Notes: generated by a model from the letters alone, not told the origin. Counted from the first letter of the stretch, positions 50,811 to 61,523 are shown. The stretch is 64,000 nt of DNA from Streptomyces albofaciens JCM 4342 (GCF_008634025.1 NZ_PDCM01000001.1:434001-498000); one strand, 5' to 3'. Numbers and translations: made by a program.

Positions 50811-53056
50811 CGCTCGACACGGTCAAGCACGCAGCCGAGACGCCGGACACCGACCAGCCGTGGGCCGAACTCGGCCTGAAGCAGGACGAGTACGAGCGCG
50901 TCCGCGAGATCCTGGGCCGCCGTCCCACCGGTGCGGAACTCGCGATGTACTCGGTGATGTGGTCGGAGCACTGCTCGTACAAGAGCAGCAAGGTCCATCT
51001 GCGACAGTTCGGGCAGAAGGTGCCCGAGAACGACGCGATGCTCGTGGGCATCGGCGAGAACGCCGGTGTCGTGGACGTGGGCCAGGGCTTCGCGGTCACC
51101 TTCAAGGTCGAGTCGCACAACCACCCCTCCTACGTCGAGCCGTACCAGGGCGCCGCCACCGGCGTCGGCGGGATCGTGCGCGACATCATCGCCATGGGCG
51201 CCCGCCCGGTCGCGGTGGTGGACCCGCTGCGCTTCGGCGCCGCCGACCACCCCGACACCAAGCGCGTCCTGCCGGGCGTGGTCGCGGGCATCGGCGGCTA
51301 CGGCAACTGCCTGGGCCTGCCCAACATCGGCGGCGAGGTCGTCTTCGACGCCTGCTACCAGGGCAACCCGCTGGTCAACGCCGGTGCCATCGGCGTGATG
51401 CGGCACGAGGACATCCACCTGGCCAAGGCCTCCGGCGCGGGCAACAAGGTCATCCTCTACGGGGCCCGGACCGGCGGCGACGGCATCGGCGGCGCCTCCA
51501 TCCTGGCCTCGGAGACCTTCGACGACGCAAAGCCGAGCAAGCGGCCCGCCGTCCAGGTCGGCGACCCCTTCCAGGAGAAGCTGCTCATCGAGTGCACCCT
51601 GGAGGCGTTCGCCGAGAAGCTGGTCGTCGGCATCCAGGACCTCGGCGCGGCCGGCCTGTCCTGCGCCACCAGCGAGCTGGCGTCCAACGGCTCCGGCGGC
51701 ATGCGCGTGGAGCTGGACGACGTACCGCTGCGCGACTCGACGCTCTCGCCCGAGGAGATCCTCATGAGCGAGTCGCAGGAGCGCATGTGCGCCGTCGTGG
51801 AGCCGGACAAGGTCGAGCGGTTCCTGGCGATCTGCGAGAAGTGGGACGTCACCGCCACCGTCATCGGTGAGGTCACCGACGGCGACCGGCTGGAGATCTT
51901 CTGGCACGGCGAGAAGATCGTCGACGTCGACCCGAAGACGGTCGCGCACGAGGGCCCGGTCTACGAGCGGCCGTACGCCCGCCCCGCGTGGCAGGACGCG
52001 CTCCAGGCCGACGACGCGAACAAGCTGGCGCGCCCGGCGAACGGCGCGGAGCTGCGCGAGCAGGTCCTCAAGCTGGTCGGCTCGCCCAACCAGGCGTCCA
52101 AGTCCTGGATCACCAGCCAGTACGACCACTTCGTGCAGGGCAACACGGTGCTGGCGCAGCCGGAGGACGCCGGCATGATCCGCATCGACGCGGCCTCCGG
52201 CCTGGGCGTGGCCATCGCCACCGACGGCAACGGCCGGTACGCCAAGCTGGATCCGTACCACGGTGCGCAGCTGGCGCTGGCCGAGTCCTACCGCAACGTC
52301 GCGGCCACCGGTGCCAAGCCGCTGGCGGTCTCCGACTGCCTGAACTTCGGCTCGCCGGAGGACCCGGCGGTGATGTGGCAGTTCGCCGAGGCCGTCCGCG
52401 GCCTGGCCGACGGGTGCCTGGAGCTGGGCACGCCGGTCACCGGCGGCAACGTCTCGCTGTACAACCAGACCGGCGAGGCCGCCATCCACCCGACTCCCGT
52501 CGTCGCGGTCCTCGGTGTGATCGATGACGTGCGGCGCCGCACCCCGGTCGCGTTCGCCGACGAGGGCCACCTCATCTACCTCCTCGGTGACACCGAGGAG
52601 GAGCTGGGCGGGTCGGCCTGGTCGCAGGTCGTCCACGATCACCTGGGCGGCCTGCCGCCGAAGGTGGACCTGGGGCGGGAGAAGCTGCTGGCCGAGATCC
52701 TGATCTCGGCCTCCCGCGACGGCATGATCGACGCCGCGCACGACCTGTCCGACGGCGGTCTGGTGCAGGCGCTGGTCGAGTCGTGCCTCAAGGGCGGCAA
52801 GGGCGCCCGCATCGTCGTCCCGGACGGGCAGGACCCCTTCGTCCTGCTGTTCTCCGAGTCGGCGGGCCGCGCCATCGTCGCGGTGCCGCGCAGCGAGGAG
52901 CTGCGGTTCACCGACATGTGCGGCGCGCGGGGCCTGCCGGCCACCCGCATCGGCGTCATCGACGGCGACGCACTCGACGTCCAGGACCAGTTCACCATCT
53001 CGCTGAGCGACCTCAGGGAAGCTCACGAGGCGGCGATCCCGGCGCTGTTCGGCTGA
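50807..53056 (+). CDS. purL: Phosphoribosylformylglycinamidine synthase PurL (small type)
   Basis: 749 residues, the form that needs PurS and PurQ. It converts FGAR to FGAM with [17 protein letters not shown] and [27 protein letters not shown] are the N-terminal catalytic segments. [35 protein letters not shown] and [11 protein letters not shown] are in the second half, and [11 protein letters not shown] is near the end. There is no fused glutaminase domain, consistent with separate purQ. Its last 44 bp overlap the convergent MFS gene. Confidence 0.97.
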   Translation: MTLDTVKHAAETPDTDQPWAELGLKQDEYERVREILGRRPTGAELAMYSVMWSEHCSYKSSKVHLRQFGQKVPENDAMLVGIGENAGVVDVGQGFAVTFKVESHNHPSYVEPYQGAATGVGGIVRDIIAMGARPVAVVDPLRFGAADHPDTKRVLPGVVAGIGGYGNCLGLPNIGGEVVFDACYQGNPLVNAGAIGVMRHEDIHLAKASGAGNKVILYGARTGGDGIGGASILASETFDDAKPSKRPAVQVGDPFQEKLLIECTLEAFAEKLVVGIQDLGAAGLSCATSELASNGSGGMRVELDDVPLRDSTLSPEEILMSESQERMCAVVEPDKVERFLAICEKWDVTATVIGEVTDGDRLEIFWHGEKIVDVDPKTVAHEGPVYERPYARPAWQDALQADDANKLARPANGAELREQVLKLVGSPNQASKSWITSQYDHFVQGNTVLAQPEDAGMIRIDAASGLGVAIATDGNGRYAKLDPYHGAQLALAESYRNVAATGAKPLAVSDCLNFGSPEDPAVMWQFAEAVRGLADGCLELGTPVTGGNVSLYNQTGEAAIHPTPVVAVLGVIDDVRRRTPVAFADEGHLIYLLGDTEEELGGSAWSQVVHDHLGGLPPKVDLGREKLLAEILISASRDGMIDAAHDLSDGGLVQALVESCLKGGKGARIVVPDGQDPFVLLFSESAGRAIVAVPRSEELRFTDMCGARGLPATRIGVIDGDALDVQDQFTISLSDLREAHEAAIPALFG

Positions 53057-54830
53057 GTCCGGCCGGCTCCGGTCGGGCCTGGTCTGGTCTGGCCGGTCCG
53101 GTCGTGTGGTGGTCCGTCCCTTCCCGGGGGCGGGCCACCGCGCCGTCGGGCGGCCGTACGGGCTTCCGCTCGGCGCCTGTCGGCGCATCTGCCCCCGGCG
53201 CGTCAGTCCCCGGCGCCTCAGCCCGTATGCGCAGCGCCAGGAGCAGCGCCAGCGCCAGCACCCCCGCCGAGCAGAGGAAGACCACTCCTGTGGACGCGCT
53301 GAAGGCGTCCACGGCCCGGGCGTGGGCCTCGCCCTTCAGGGTCGGTATGGCGCTGGTGGAGCCGCCGGGGCCGCGGTCGGCGTAGACGCGGGCGAGCACC
53401 GTACCGAAGAAGGCCGTGCCCAGGGAGCTGCCGAGGGTCTGGAAGAAGCGGACGCCGGTCGTCGCCACGCCGAGCTGGTGGCGCGGCGCGGACTGCTGCA
53501 CCAGCACGATCAGTTGTCCCAGCGTCTGGCCGAACCCGGCGCCGAGCAGGAGGAGTTCGGCCCGTACGGCCCACAGCCCGGTGTCGGCGTCACTGGCCGA
53601 GAGCAGCAGGGTGGCCACGGCGGCGCAGGCCGTACCGCTGATCACGGACGCCTTCTCCGGCCGGCCGCGGGCGGCGAGCCTGCCCGTCAGCAGGCCCGAG
53701 CCGGCTATGCCGAGCGCTACCGGGATCATGAAGAGGCTCGCGGCGGTGGGGGCGATGCCGCGGGCCAGCTGGAGATAGATCATCACGTAGACCAGCGAGC
53801 CCATCATGGCCACGCCGATCAGGCCCTGTACGGCGAAGCCGATACGCAGGGCGGGGATGCGGAACATCGTCAGCGGGAGCAGCGGCTCGGCCGCGGTGGC
53901 CTGCCGCCACAGGAACAGGGCGAGCAGCGCCACGGCCCCGCCCGACAGGCCGAGGATCACCGGTGAGCCCCAGCCGTGGTCCCGGCCGCCCCACTCCGTC
54001 ACCAGGAGCAGTGCGGTGGAGAACGCCGCTGCCAGCGCCGCGCCGAGGAAGTCGATGCGGTGCCGCTCGCCGTGGTGCGGGAGTCTGAGGACGAGCGCGG
54101 AGGTGATGAGCACGGCGATGCCGACCGGCAGGTTGACGTAGAAGATCCAGCGCCAGTCCGCGTGGTCGGCGAGCAGACCGCCGACCACCGGTCCCAGGGC
54201 CATGCCGGCCCCCGCGACCAGCCCGCCTGCCCCGGCGCCCTTCCGCCCGCCCTTCCGGCCCGCCCCCTTGAGCTGGGCGATGACGACCATGGTGACGCTC
54301 ATCAGCCCGCCGCCGCCCAGCCCCTGCACCGCGCGGAAGGCGATGAGCTGCTCCATCGACTGGGCGGCCCCGCACAGCGCCGAGCCCAGCAGGAAGGTGG
54401 CGACGGCCCCGAGGAAGACGTTCTTGGCGCCCAGGGAGTCGCAGAGTTTTCCGTACAGGGGCAGCGCCGCGGTGGCGGCCAGCGAGAACGCGCTGATGAG
54501 CCAAGGGATGCGGTCGACGCCGTGCAGCGGGTCCAGCTCGCGGGCGATCGGGACCGTCGCGGCCGAGACGATGTTCGTGTCGAGGACGGCGAGCAGCATC
54601 GTCGCGAGGCAGACGGCCAGGCCGACGCGGAGCCGGGCCGGTGTCATACCGCCGGGCACGGCGGGGGAGGACGGCCCGCCCGGCGCGGCTCCCGCCACGC
54701 GTCCCGCGGCACCGGCCGGTCCCGCTCTGCCGGCCGCACCGGCCGTGCCCGCCCCGCGAGTTGGGGCCGTACCGCCCTCGGCAGCCGAGCCGCCCGAGGA
54801 AGTTGGCGAAGAAGTGGTGGAAGTGGTCAT
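53013..54830 (-). CDS. MFS drug exporter, DHA2 (14-helix) type
   Basis: 605 residues. A Ser/Gly/Pro-rich N-terminus (1-62) precedes about 14 helices. DHA2 hallmarks are [18 protein letters not shown] (motif D1), [19 protein letters not shown] (motif A), [23 protein letters not shown] (motif B) and [30 protein letters not shown] (motif C). The C-terminal 60 residues are Pro/Gly/Arg-rich and overlap the end of purL on the other strand. ATG 54830 is chosen. It is divergent from a TetR gene that likely represses it. Confidence 0.9.
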   Translation of the reverse strand: MTTSTTSSPTSSGGSAAEGGTAPTRGAGTAGAAGRAGPAGAAGRVAGAAPGGPSSPAVPGGMTPARLRVGLAVCLATMLLAVLDTNIVSAATVPIARELDPLHGVDRIPWLISAFSLAATAALPLYGKLCDSLGAKNVFLGAVATFLLGSALCGAAQSMEQLIAFRAVQGLGGGGLMSVTMVVIAQLKGAGRKGGRKGAGAGGLVAGAGMALGPVVGGLLADHADWRWIFYVNLPVGIAVLITSALVLRLPHHGERHRIDFLGAALAAAFSTALLLVTEWGGRDHGWGSPVILGLSGGAVALLALFLWRQATAAEPLLPLTMFRIPALRIGFAVQGLIGVAMMGSLVYVMIYLQLARGIAPTAASLFMIPVALGIAGSGLLTGRLAARGRPEKASVISGTACAAVATLLLSASDADTGLWAVRAELLLLGAGFGQTLGQLIVLVQQSAPRHQLGVATTGVRFFQTLGSSLGTAFFGTVLARVYADRGPGGSTSAIPTLKGEAHARAVDAFSASTGVVFLCSAGVLALALLLALRIRAEAPGTDAPGADAPTGAERKPVRPPDGAVARPREGTDHHTTGPARPDQARPEPAGLSRTAPGSPPRELP

Positions 54831-54909
54831 GGCAGCACCATGCCCGCGAAGCGTGGACCGAGTCAATGTTTAGCCCGGTATTATTTTTTGCCCTGGTACA
54901 GTAGGGTCC

Positions 54910-55557
54910 ATGGACGAGGAGATGGGGCTGCGCGAGCGGAAGAAACTGCAGACCGAGCGGCGCGTATGGCGGACCGCCGTCGAACTGTTCCTGGAGCGGG
55001 GCTTCGAGAAGGTCTCCGTGCAGCAGATCGCCGATGCCGCGGATGTCTCCAAGATGACCGTCTTCAACTACTACGGCTCCAAGGAGGACCTGGTCCTCAA
55101 GCCGATGGAGCACCACGCCGGGGACGCGGCCCGGGCCGTCCGCGACCGCGGGCGGGGCGAGTCCGCCGTCGAGGCGGTCTGCCGCCAGTTCGTCGAGATG
55201 CTGGAGCGGCGGGATCCGTCCGTCGGCCTGTGCGACCAGGCGGAGGTGCTCAGCATCCGCCGGCTGATCGTGGAGACCCCCGCCCTGCTGCTTCGCGCGT
55301 ACGCCAACCGGCTGCACGGCCTCCAGCAGCTCGCCGAGGTGCTGGAGGAGGAGGCCGGCGGCGACCGGGTGGACGCCCAGGTCGCCGCGGGCCAGTTGAT
55401 GGCCGCCCGCAACGCGCTCATCAACGAGAACCACCGCAGGCTGCTGGCCGGTGAGTCCGCGGACGCCGTGTATCCGGACGCGGTCGCCGCCGCGCACCGC
55501 GCCTTCGAGCTGGTGGGGCGCGGTTTGGGGGACTACGCCGCGCGCTCCGCCGAGTAG
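54910..55557 (+). CDS. TetR family transcriptional regulator
   Basis: 215 residues. The N-terminal domain has LRERKKLQTERRVWRTAVELFLERGFEKVSVQQIADAADVSKMTVFNYYGSKEDLV spread over residues 7-62, with recognition helix VSKMTVFNYYGSK. The C-terminal ligand domain is actinobacterial-type. ATG 54910 has TACAGT (54897-54902) beginning 13 bases upstream, so it is leaderless; ATG 54922 is an alternative. The 79-bp divergent spacer with the MFS gene contains the AT-rich TATTATTTTTTG, likely the shared promoter/operator. Confidence 0.92.
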   Translation: MDEEMGLRERKKLQTERRVWRTAVELFLERGFEKVSVQQIADAADVSKMTVFNYYGSKEDLVLKPMEHHAGDAARAVRDRGRGESAVEAVCRQFVEMLERRDPSVGLCDQAEVLSIRRLIVETPALLLRAYANRLHGLQQLAEVLEEEAGGDRVDAQVAAGQLMAARNALINENHRRLLAGESADAVYPDAVAAAHRAFELVGRGLGDYAARSAE

Positions 55558-55567
55558 CCTCGACGCC

Positions 55568-56374
55568 ATGCCCAGTGCCAGCAGGCCCTCCGGCCGGTCC
55601 CGCGCCCGCAGTTACGACTCCGCCAAGACCCGCGCCGCGGTCGTCGCGCAGTTCGGTCATGTACGCGTCGCCGTGGAGCGGCTGACCCCCGAGCAGTTCG
55701 CGCTGCCCACCCGCCTCGGCGACTGGACGGTCCGCGAACTGGTCGCCCATCTGGCCATGGCCGTCGAGCAGGTCCCGGCAGCCCTGGCGAAGCCCGCGCC
55801 GCCCGCCCAGGAGGTCACCCTCGCCTCCTGGCCGTCCGCGACCCGCGCGCTGGCCGGGAAGGTCGACGAGATCGCCCGCGCGACGGCGGCCGAGGCCGCA
55901 CCGGCGGACCTCATGGACCGCGCCGCGGCCCGCTACGCCGAAGCCGTCCCCATGGCCTCCGACGACCGGCTGCTGGCCGCCCGGATCGGCGCCATGCGGC
56001 TGGCCGACTTCCTGGTGGTCCGCTGCGTCGAACTGGTCGTGCACACCGACGACCTGGCCGCCGCCACCGGTCTGGAGATCCCGTACGACCGCCAGGCCCT
56101 GGCCACCGCCACCCGGCTGCTCGCCGACGCCCTCGCGGCCAAGGCGCCGGGCGGCTCGGTCGAGGTCCGGGTGCCGCCGTTCGCCGTCGTCCAGTGCGTC
56201 GAGGGCCCCCGGCACACCAGGGGCACACCGCCGAACGTCGTGGAAACCGACCCGCTCACCTGGCTGCGCCTGGCCACCGGCCGTACGACCTGGCCGACGG
56301 CGGTCGGGGAAGCGGCGGTGAGCGCCAGCGGCGAACGGGCCGACCTGGCACCGTACTTGCCCCTTATGGGCTGA
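55568..56374 (+). CDS. Mycothiol-dependent maleylpyruvate isomerase family protein
   Basis: 268 residues. The N-terminal DinB-like helical bundle has VERLTPEQFALPTRLGDWTVRELVAHLAMAVEQVP; the His of VAHLAMAVEQ and the later VELVVHTDDLAAATG provide the metal-site pattern H-x3-E ... H-x-x-D. The C-terminal domain (VPPFAVVQCVEGPRHTRGTPPNVVETDPLTWLRLATGR) is the sterol-carrier-like part. Such proteins use mycothiol, the actinobacterial thiol; substrate unknown. TAGCCT (55555-55560), overlapping the TetR stop, begins 13 bases before ATG 55568, implying its own leaderless promoter. Confidence 0.86.
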   Translation: MPSASRPSGRSRARSYDSAKTRAAVVAQFGHVRVAVERLTPEQFALPTRLGDWTVRELVAHLAMAVEQVPAALAKPAPPAQEVTLASWPSATRALAGKVDEIARATAAEAAPADLMDRAAARYAEAVPMASDDRLLAARIGAMRLADFLVVRCVELVVHTDDLAAATGLEIPYDRQALATATRLLADALAAKAPGGSVEVRVPPFAVVQCVEGPRHTRGTPPNVVETDPLTWLRLATGRTTWPTAVGEAAVSASGERADLAPYLPLMG

Positions 56375-56770
56375 TTGCGGCCGGTGGCCGGGAGGGCGGC
56401 GCGGCGCCCGTCGGCGGCCCTCCCGCGCGGTGGGCGAGCGCTGCGAGGCCGGGCCGATACGTCCAGAAATCGTCAGAAGTGCTCACCTGGACGTCATGCA
56501 CGCAAACGCGAGTGGCGCATCTCACCTCGCGCCCTTGCGGAAGGACATACGGCACCGGACGGAGCGGAGGTGGCGCACGCTGGCGGCGGACCCGAAACGG
56601 CCGGGCCCCGGGTACGGAGAGCGTGGCCACGAGCCCTCCGCGAAGCGCGGTCCGGCCCGTGAGCGGACGCTCACGCCCGGCAATCCTCCGCCCGGACCAG
56701 GGCTCCCGGCGCCCGCTCCGGTTCGATCCCCGGTTCGGATGAATCGCGGACCTGCCCTAGACTCGGTGTC
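56375..56770 (+). promoter_or_regulatory. 396-bp region upstream of purF
   Basis: No supported gene. TAGACT at 56758-56763 begins 13 bases before the purF GTG and is its likely -10 box. An open frame from ATG 56496 is Arg/Pro-rich and runs out of frame into purF, so it is not accepted. No clear purine-operator palindrome like that at purS was seen. Confidence 0.45.
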
Positions 56771-58330
56771 GTGCCACGTGGTGACGGACGACTCAGCCAC
56801 GACCTGCTCCCCGGCGAGAAGGGCCCCCAGGACGCATGCGGCGTCTTCGGTGTCTGGGCTCCGGGTGAAGAGGTCGCCAAACTCACCTATTTCGGGCTGT
56901 ATGCCCTGCAACACCGCGGACAGGAGTCCGCGGGCATCGCAGTGAGCAACGGCTCCCAGATCCTGGTCTTCAAGGACATGGGCCTGGTTTCCCAGGTCTT
57001 CGACGAAACCTCCCTCGGCTCCCTCCAGGGCCACATCGCCGTGGGCCACGCCCGCTACTCCACCACCGGCGCCTCGGTGTGGGAGAACGCCCAGCCGACC
57101 TTCCGCGCCACCGCGCACGGCTCGATCGCCCTGGGGCACAACGGCAACCTGGTCAACACCGCCGAACTGGCCGAGATGGTCGCCGCGCTCCCCCGGGAGA
57201 ACGGCCGCGCGACCCAGGTGGCGGCGACCAACGACACCGACCTGGTCACGGCCCTGCTGGCCGGCCAGGTGGACGACGACGGCAAGCCGCTGACCGTGGA
57301 GGAGGCCGCGCCGCGCGTCCTGCCCAAGGTCATGGGCGCCTTCTCGCTGTGCTTCATGGACGAGCACACGCTGTACGCGGCCCGCGACCCGCAGGGCATC
57401 CGCCCGCTGGTCCTCGGCCGCCTGGAGCGCGGCTGGGTGGTCGCCTCCGAGACGGCCGCCCTGGACATCTGCGGCGCCAGCTTCATCCGCGAGATCGAGC
57501 CCGGCGAGATGATCGCCATAGACGAGAACGGCCTGCGCAGCTCCCGCTTCGCCGAGGCCAAGCCCAAGGGCTGTGTCTTCGAGTACGTCTACCTGGCGCG
57601 CCCGGACACCGACATCGCGGGCCGCAACGTGTACCTCTCCCGGGTGGAGATGGGCCGCAAGCTGGCCGCCGAGGCCCCCGCCGACGCCGACCTCGTCATA
57701 GCGACGCCGGAGTCCGGCACCCCGGCCGCGGTCGGCTACGCGGAGGCCAGCGGCATCCCGTACGGCGTCGGCCTGGTCAAGAACTCCTACGTCGGCCGGA
57801 CCTTCATCCAGCCCTCGCAGACCATCCGCCAGCTCGGCATCCGCCTCAAGCTCAACCCGCTCAAGGAAGTCATCCGCGGCAAGCGCCTGGTGGTCGTCGA
57901 CGACTCGATCGTCCGCGGCAACACCCAGCGCGCCCTGGTCCGCATGCTCCGCGAGGCCGGTGCCGCCGAGGTCCACATCCGGATCTCCTCGCCGCCGATC
58001 AAGTGGCCGTGCTTCTACGGCATCGACTTCGCCACCCGCGCCGAGCTGATCGCCAACGGGCTGACCGTGGACGAGATCGGCACCTCGCTGGGCGCCGACT
58101 CCCTGGCGTACATCTCGATCGACGGCATGATCGAGTCGACGACGATCGCCAAGCCGAACCTGTGCCGCGCCTGCTTCGACGGCCAGTACCCGATCGAGCT
58201 GCCCGACCCGGAGCTGCTGGGCAAGCACCTCCTGGAGTCGGAGACCGCGGGCCAGTCCAAGCCGGACCTGGACGGCGTCGAGACGCTGACGGCCGGGGTC
58301 GGCGGCGCCGACGCGCTGCGCCGCCCGTAG
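56771..58330 (+). CDS. purF: Amidophosphoribosyltransferase
   Basis: 519 residues. It makes phosphoribosylamine from PRPP and glutamine, the first committed purine step. Residues 1-22 are a propeptide; Cys23 in QDACGVFGVWAP becomes the N-terminal nucleophile after self-cleavage. RYSTTGASVWENAQP and NGNLVN are glutaminase motifs. VVVDDSIVRGNTQRAL is the PRPP loop. KGCVFEYVY, KWPCFYGID and NLCRACFDG supply the four Cys of an iron-sulphur cluster, as in the Bacillus type. GTG 56771 is leaderless-like with TAGACT 13 bases upstream. purM follows after 35 bp. Confidence 0.97.
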   Translation: MPRGDGRLSHDLLPGEKGPQDACGVFGVWAPGEEVAKLTYFGLYALQHRGQESAGIAVSNGSQILVFKDMGLVSQVFDETSLGSLQGHIAVGHARYSTTGASVWENAQPTFRATAHGSIALGHNGNLVNTAELAEMVAALPRENGRATQVAATNDTDLVTALLAGQVDDDGKPLTVEEAAPRVLPKVMGAFSLCFMDEHTLYAARDPQGIRPLVLGRLERGWVVASETAALDICGASFIREIEPGEMIAIDENGLRSSRFAEAKPKGCVFEYVYLARPDTDIAGRNVYLSRVEMGRKLAAEAPADADLVIATPESGTPAAVGYAEASGIPYGVGLVKNSYVGRTFIQPSQTIRQLGIRLKLNPLKEVIRGKRLVVVDDSIVRGNTQRALVRMLREAGAAEVHIRISSPPIKWPCFYGIDFATRAELIANGLTVDEIGTSLGADSLAYISIDGMIESTTIAKPNLCRACFDGQYPIELPDPELLGKHLLESETAGQSKPDLDGVETLTAGVGGADALRRP

Positions 58331-58365
58331 AGCTCGTACCCACCGACAGGAAAGATCTCAACGCC

Positions 58366-59460
58366 ATGTCTGCCGAGTCTTTTGAGCGTGCCCCGCACGC
58401 GGGCACCAGCGCCAGCTACGCAGCAGCGGGCGTGGACATCGAAGCGGGCGACCGCGCCGTCGACCTGATGAAGCAGTGGGTCAAGAAGGCCACCCGGCCC
58501 GAGGTCGTCGGCGGCCTCGGCGGGTTCGCCGGCCTCTTCGACGCCTCCGCCCTCAAGAGGTACGAGCGGCCGCTGCTCGCCTCGGCCACCGACGGCGTCG
58601 GCACCAAGGTCGACATCGCCCGCCGGATGGGCGTCTACGACACCATCGGCCACGACCTGGTCGGCATGGTCGTCGACGACCTGGTCGTCTGCGGTGCCGA
58701 GCCGCTGTTCATGACCGACTACATCTGCGTCGGCAAGGTCTACCCGGAGCGGGTCGCGGCGATCGTCAAGGGCATCGCCGAGGGCTGCGTCCTGGCCGGC
58801 TGCGCGCTGGTCGGCGGGGAGACCGCAGAGCACCCGGGGCTGCTCGGGGCGGACGACTTCGATGTGGCGGGTGCCGGTACGGGCGTCGTCGAGGCGGACC
58901 GGGTGCTGGGCGCGGATCGTATCCGTACGGGTGACGTCGTCCTCGCGATGGCGTCCTCCGGGCTTCACTCGAACGGGTACTCACTCGTTCGCCACGTGCT
59001 GTTCGACCGGGCCGGGATGTCCCTGGACCAGCGGGTCGAGGAGCTCGGCCGCACCGTCGGCGAGGAGCTGCTGGAGCCCACGAAGATCTACTCGCTGGAC
59101 TGCCTGGCGCTGACCCGCACCACCGAGGTGCACGCCTTCTCGCACATCACCGGCGGCGGCCTGGCCAACAACCTGGCCCGCGTCATCCCGGACCACCTGC
59201 ACGCCACGGTCGACCGGTCCACCTGGACGCCGGGCGCGGTCTTCGACCTGGTCGGCAAGGCCGGCGAGGTGGAGCGGCTGGAGCTGGAGAAGACCCTGAA
59301 CATGGGCGTCGGCATGATCGCCGTCGTGCCGCAGGAGTCGGTGGACGTGGCGCTGACCACCCTCGCGGACCGCGGTGTGGACGCCTGGGTCAGCGGTGAG
59401 ATCGTCGAGCGCGGCGCGCACACCGACGCCGTGACCCTGACCGGTGACCACCCTGCCTGA
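58366..59460 (+). CDS. purM: Phosphoribosylformylglycinamidine cyclo-ligase (AIR synthetase)
   Basis: 364 residues. It closes the imidazole ring, FGAM to AIR. Signatures are SYAAAGVDIEAGDRAVDLMK, GGFAGLFDASAL, ASATDGVGTKVDIA, LVGGETAEHPGLL, ASSGLHSNGYSLVR and HITGGGLANNLARV. It shares the PurL superfamily fold. The ribosome site AGGAAAG lies about ten bases before ATG 58366. It is co-transcribed with purF and closed by a hairpin. Confidence 0.97.
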   Translation: MSAESFERAPHAGTSASYAAAGVDIEAGDRAVDLMKQWVKKATRPEVVGGLGGFAGLFDASALKRYERPLLASATDGVGTKVDIARRMGVYDTIGHDLVGMVVDDLVVCGAEPLFMTDYICVGKVYPERVAAIVKGIAEGCVLAGCALVGGETAEHPGLLGADDFDVAGAGTGVVEADRVLGADRIRTGDVVLAMASSGLHSNGYSLVRHVLFDRAGMSLDQRVEELGRTVGEELLEPTKIYSLDCLALTRTTEVHAFSHITGGGLANNLARVIPDHLHATVDRSTWTPGAVFDLVGKAGEVERLELEKTLNMGVGMIAVVPQESVDVALTTLADRGVDAWVSGEIVERGAHTDAVTLTGDHPA

Positions 59461-59483
59461 GCCGGCCGTCAGGGCAGCACAGA

Positions 59484-59515
59484 ACCCGGTCCGAGGTCAC
59501 CGCCCCGGACCGGGT
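59484..59515. terminator. Terminator between purM and DUF3073
   Basis: ACCCGGTCCG and CGGACCGGGT form a perfect 10-bp stem with a 12-base loop between convergent genes, 24 bases after the purM stop. Confidence 0.85.
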
Positions 59516-59567
59516 CCGTGGAAATGCTGTGCACACCGTGCACGCACGACTCAGGAGACGTCGTACG

Positions 59568-59828
59568 TCAGGCGCGACGACGCTGCTGGGACGAGTTGCC
59601 CTCGTCCTCGTCATCGTCGTCTCGGTTGTAAAGGTCGGCGTACCGCGCGTACGGGTCGTCGTCCTCGTCATCCTCGAACGGCTCGCCGTTCGGCGGCTGC
59701 TGCTGTGCCGGCTGTTGCGGCGATGCACCCAGCTCTTCGGCCAGGCGTGAGAGATCAGTCCCACCGCTGTTGTACTTCAGCTGGCGGGCGACCTTCGTCT
59801 GCTTGGCCTTGGCCCGGCCGCGCCCCAT
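59568..59828 (-). CDS. DUF3073 family protein
   Basis: 86 residues. MGRGRAKAKQTKVARQLKYN is a strongly basic start typical of DUF3073. TDLSRLAEELGAS follows, then a Gln/Pro stretch and an acidic tail (EDDEDDDPYARYADLYNRDDDDEDE). The charge split suggests an RNA- or DNA-associated disordered protein; function unknown. It is a conserved neighbour of purM in actinobacteria. GAGGG lies about nine bases before ATG 59828. Confidence 0.9.
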   Translation of the reverse strand: MGRGRAKAKQTKVARQLKYNSGGTDLSRLAEELGASPQQPAQQQPPNGEPFEDDEDDDPYARYADLYNRDDDDEDEGNSSQQRRRA

Positions 59829-60347
59829 GGCTCGACCCCCTCAACGACGGGGCTCGACGGCCCCAGAGTCTTGACACGCGTTCATGATTCAGAGCGGACT
59901 CTCGACGGAGAGACCGGCCCGTAGGGCTTTAACGGTACCTGCTTCCGCGGCCATACGGTACGTCGCCCGCACCACCGACCGCTCGGCACGACCGGCGGGA
60001 CGCCCCGTCCCCGCTGGTCAGCTGCGATTTTAACCTGTTCGCTCCGGCGACCCGCCGACGGGTGGTGAGGGATGTCTCCTTCACCACCCGTGATCCCTTA
60101 CGCAGCGCTCAGAGATCGTTACGCGAACGCCCCGGCTCCGCTTCCTCCACCCTCCGTGACGCTGCCCGGCACGGTCCGTGACCGGTGCAGCGTTCGCGGG
60201 GGCATGGGAGCCGTCCCGGGACCGCCCGACAGCATGATCGGATCGCGATTGGCTTCGGTCGGACCCGAGCATTGGTGGGCATTGGCGGTCAGAATCGGTC
60301 GTCATCGCTCACTCGACCGGCCGAAAAAATGGCCTGAACTCGTCGGT
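59829..60347. other. Intergenic region upstream of DUF3073 with an inverted repeat
   Basis: About 520 bp without a supported gene. ACGGGTGGTGA (60058-60068) and TCACCACCCGT (60081-60091) are perfect 11-bp inverted arms around 12 bases, 230 bp upstream of the DUF3073 start. They could be an operator or a hairpin. GATTTTAACCTG at 60026-60037 is an AT-richer promoter-like spot. The stretch 60230-60340 is also less GC-rich but shows no clear signal. Confidence 0.5.
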
Positions 60348-60381
60348 CCGGGCCGACGGGCGCTGCCGTCCGCCGGCCCGG
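60348..60381 (-). terminator. Terminator of the valine dehydrogenase gene
   Basis: CCGGGCCGACGG pairs with CCGTC and GGCCCGG (five plus seven pairs, four-base bulge) around GCGCTG, nine bases past the minus-strand stop. Confidence 0.65.
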
Positions 60382-60389
60382 TGCCGGGG

Positions 60390-61523
60390 TCAGGACCGGC
60401 GGGCGTCCGCCATGCGCTGCTCGGCCAGCCGGTCCGCCGCGGCGGCCGGCGGAATGCCGTCCTCCTTCGCACGAGCGAATATCGCCAGCGTGGTGTCGAA
60501 GATCTTTGCCGCCTTGGTCTTGCACCGGTCGAAATCGAAACCGTGCAGCTCATCGGCGACCTGGATCACGCCGCCGGCGTTCACCACGTAGTCCGGCGCG
60601 TAGAGGATGCCACGGTCGGCGAGGTCCTTCTCGACGCCCGGGTGCGCCAGCTGGTTGTTGGCCGCGCCGCACACCACCTTCGCGGTCAGCACGGGCACCG
60701 TCTCGTCGTTCAGGGCGCCGCCGAGGGCGCACGGCGCGTACAGGTCCAGGCCCTCCGTACGGATCAGCGCACCGGTGTCCGCGGCCACGGTGACCTGCGG
60801 GTGCCGGGAGCGGACGCGCTCGATCGACTCGGCGCGCACATCGGTGATCACGACCTCCGCGCCGTCCTGGAGGAGGTGTTCGACGAGGTGGTGGCCCACC
60901 TTGCCGACGCCCGCGACGCCGACTTTGCGGCCGCGCAGCGTCGGGTCGCCCCACAGGTGCTGCGCGGAGGCGCGCATTCCCTGGAAGACACCGAAGGCGG
61001 TCAGGACCGAGGAGTCGCCGGCGCCGCCGTTCTCGGGGGAGCGGCCGGTGGTCCACTTGTTCGTACGGGCGACGACGTCCATGTCCGCGACGTAGGTGCC
61101 GACGTCGCACGCGGTCACGTAGCGGCCCCCGAGGGACGCCACGAACCGGCCGTAGGCGAGCAGGAGTTCCTCAGTCTTGATCAGCTCAGGGTCGCCGATG
61201 ATCACGGCCTTGCCGCCGCCGTGGTCGAGACCGGCGAGGGCGTTCTTGTACGACATGCCGCGGGAGAGGTTCAGGGCGTCCAGCACGGCCTCGTCCTCGG
61301 AGGCGTACGCGTGGAAGCGGGTGCCGCCGAGGGCCGGGCCCAGGGCGGTGTCGTGGATGGCGATGACGGCCCGCAGACCGCTGGCGCGGTCCTGGCACAG
61401 GACGACTTGCTCGTGGCCACCCTGCTCGGAACGGAACAGGGTGTGCAGGACGCCGCCGTCGGCGCTGACGGCTGAGGCTCCCCCCTGCACCGGGTGCTCG
61501 GGGGAGGGACGTACGTCGGTCAC
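60390..61523 (-). CDS. vdh: Valine/leucine/phenylalanine dehydrogenase
   Basis: 377 residues of the Glu/Leu/Phe/Val dehydrogenase family. It deaminates valine, leucine and isoleucine with NAD, supplying branched 2-oxo acids. Signatures are [31 protein letters not shown] (catalytic Lys), [16 protein letters not shown] (second active-site region), [17 protein letters not shown] (Rossmann glycines) and [15 protein letters not shown] 61523 is preferred to ATG 61538. GGGAG then lies eight bases upstream, and the product begins VTDV as in the S. coelicolor enzyme I recall. Position between DUF3073 and the bldC region also matches Vdh. Confidence 0.9.
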   Translation of the reverse strand: MTDVRPSPEHPVQGGASAVSADGGVLHTLFRSEQGGHEQVVLCQDRASGLRAVIAIHDTALGPALGGTRFHAYASEDEAVLDALNLSRGMSYKNALAGLDHGGGKAVIIGDPELIKTEELLLAYGRFVASLGGRYVTACDVGTYVADMDVVARTNKWTTGRSPENGGAGDSSVLTAFGVFQGMRASAQHLWGDPTLRGRKVGVAGVGKVGHHLVEHLLQDGAEVVITDVRAESIERVRSRHPQVTVAADTGALIRTEGLDLYAPCALGGALNDETVPVLTAKVVCGAANNQLAHPGVEKDLADRGILYAPDYVVNAGGVIQVADELHGFDFDRCKTKAAKIFDTTLAIFARAKEDGIPPAAAADRLAEQRMADARRS

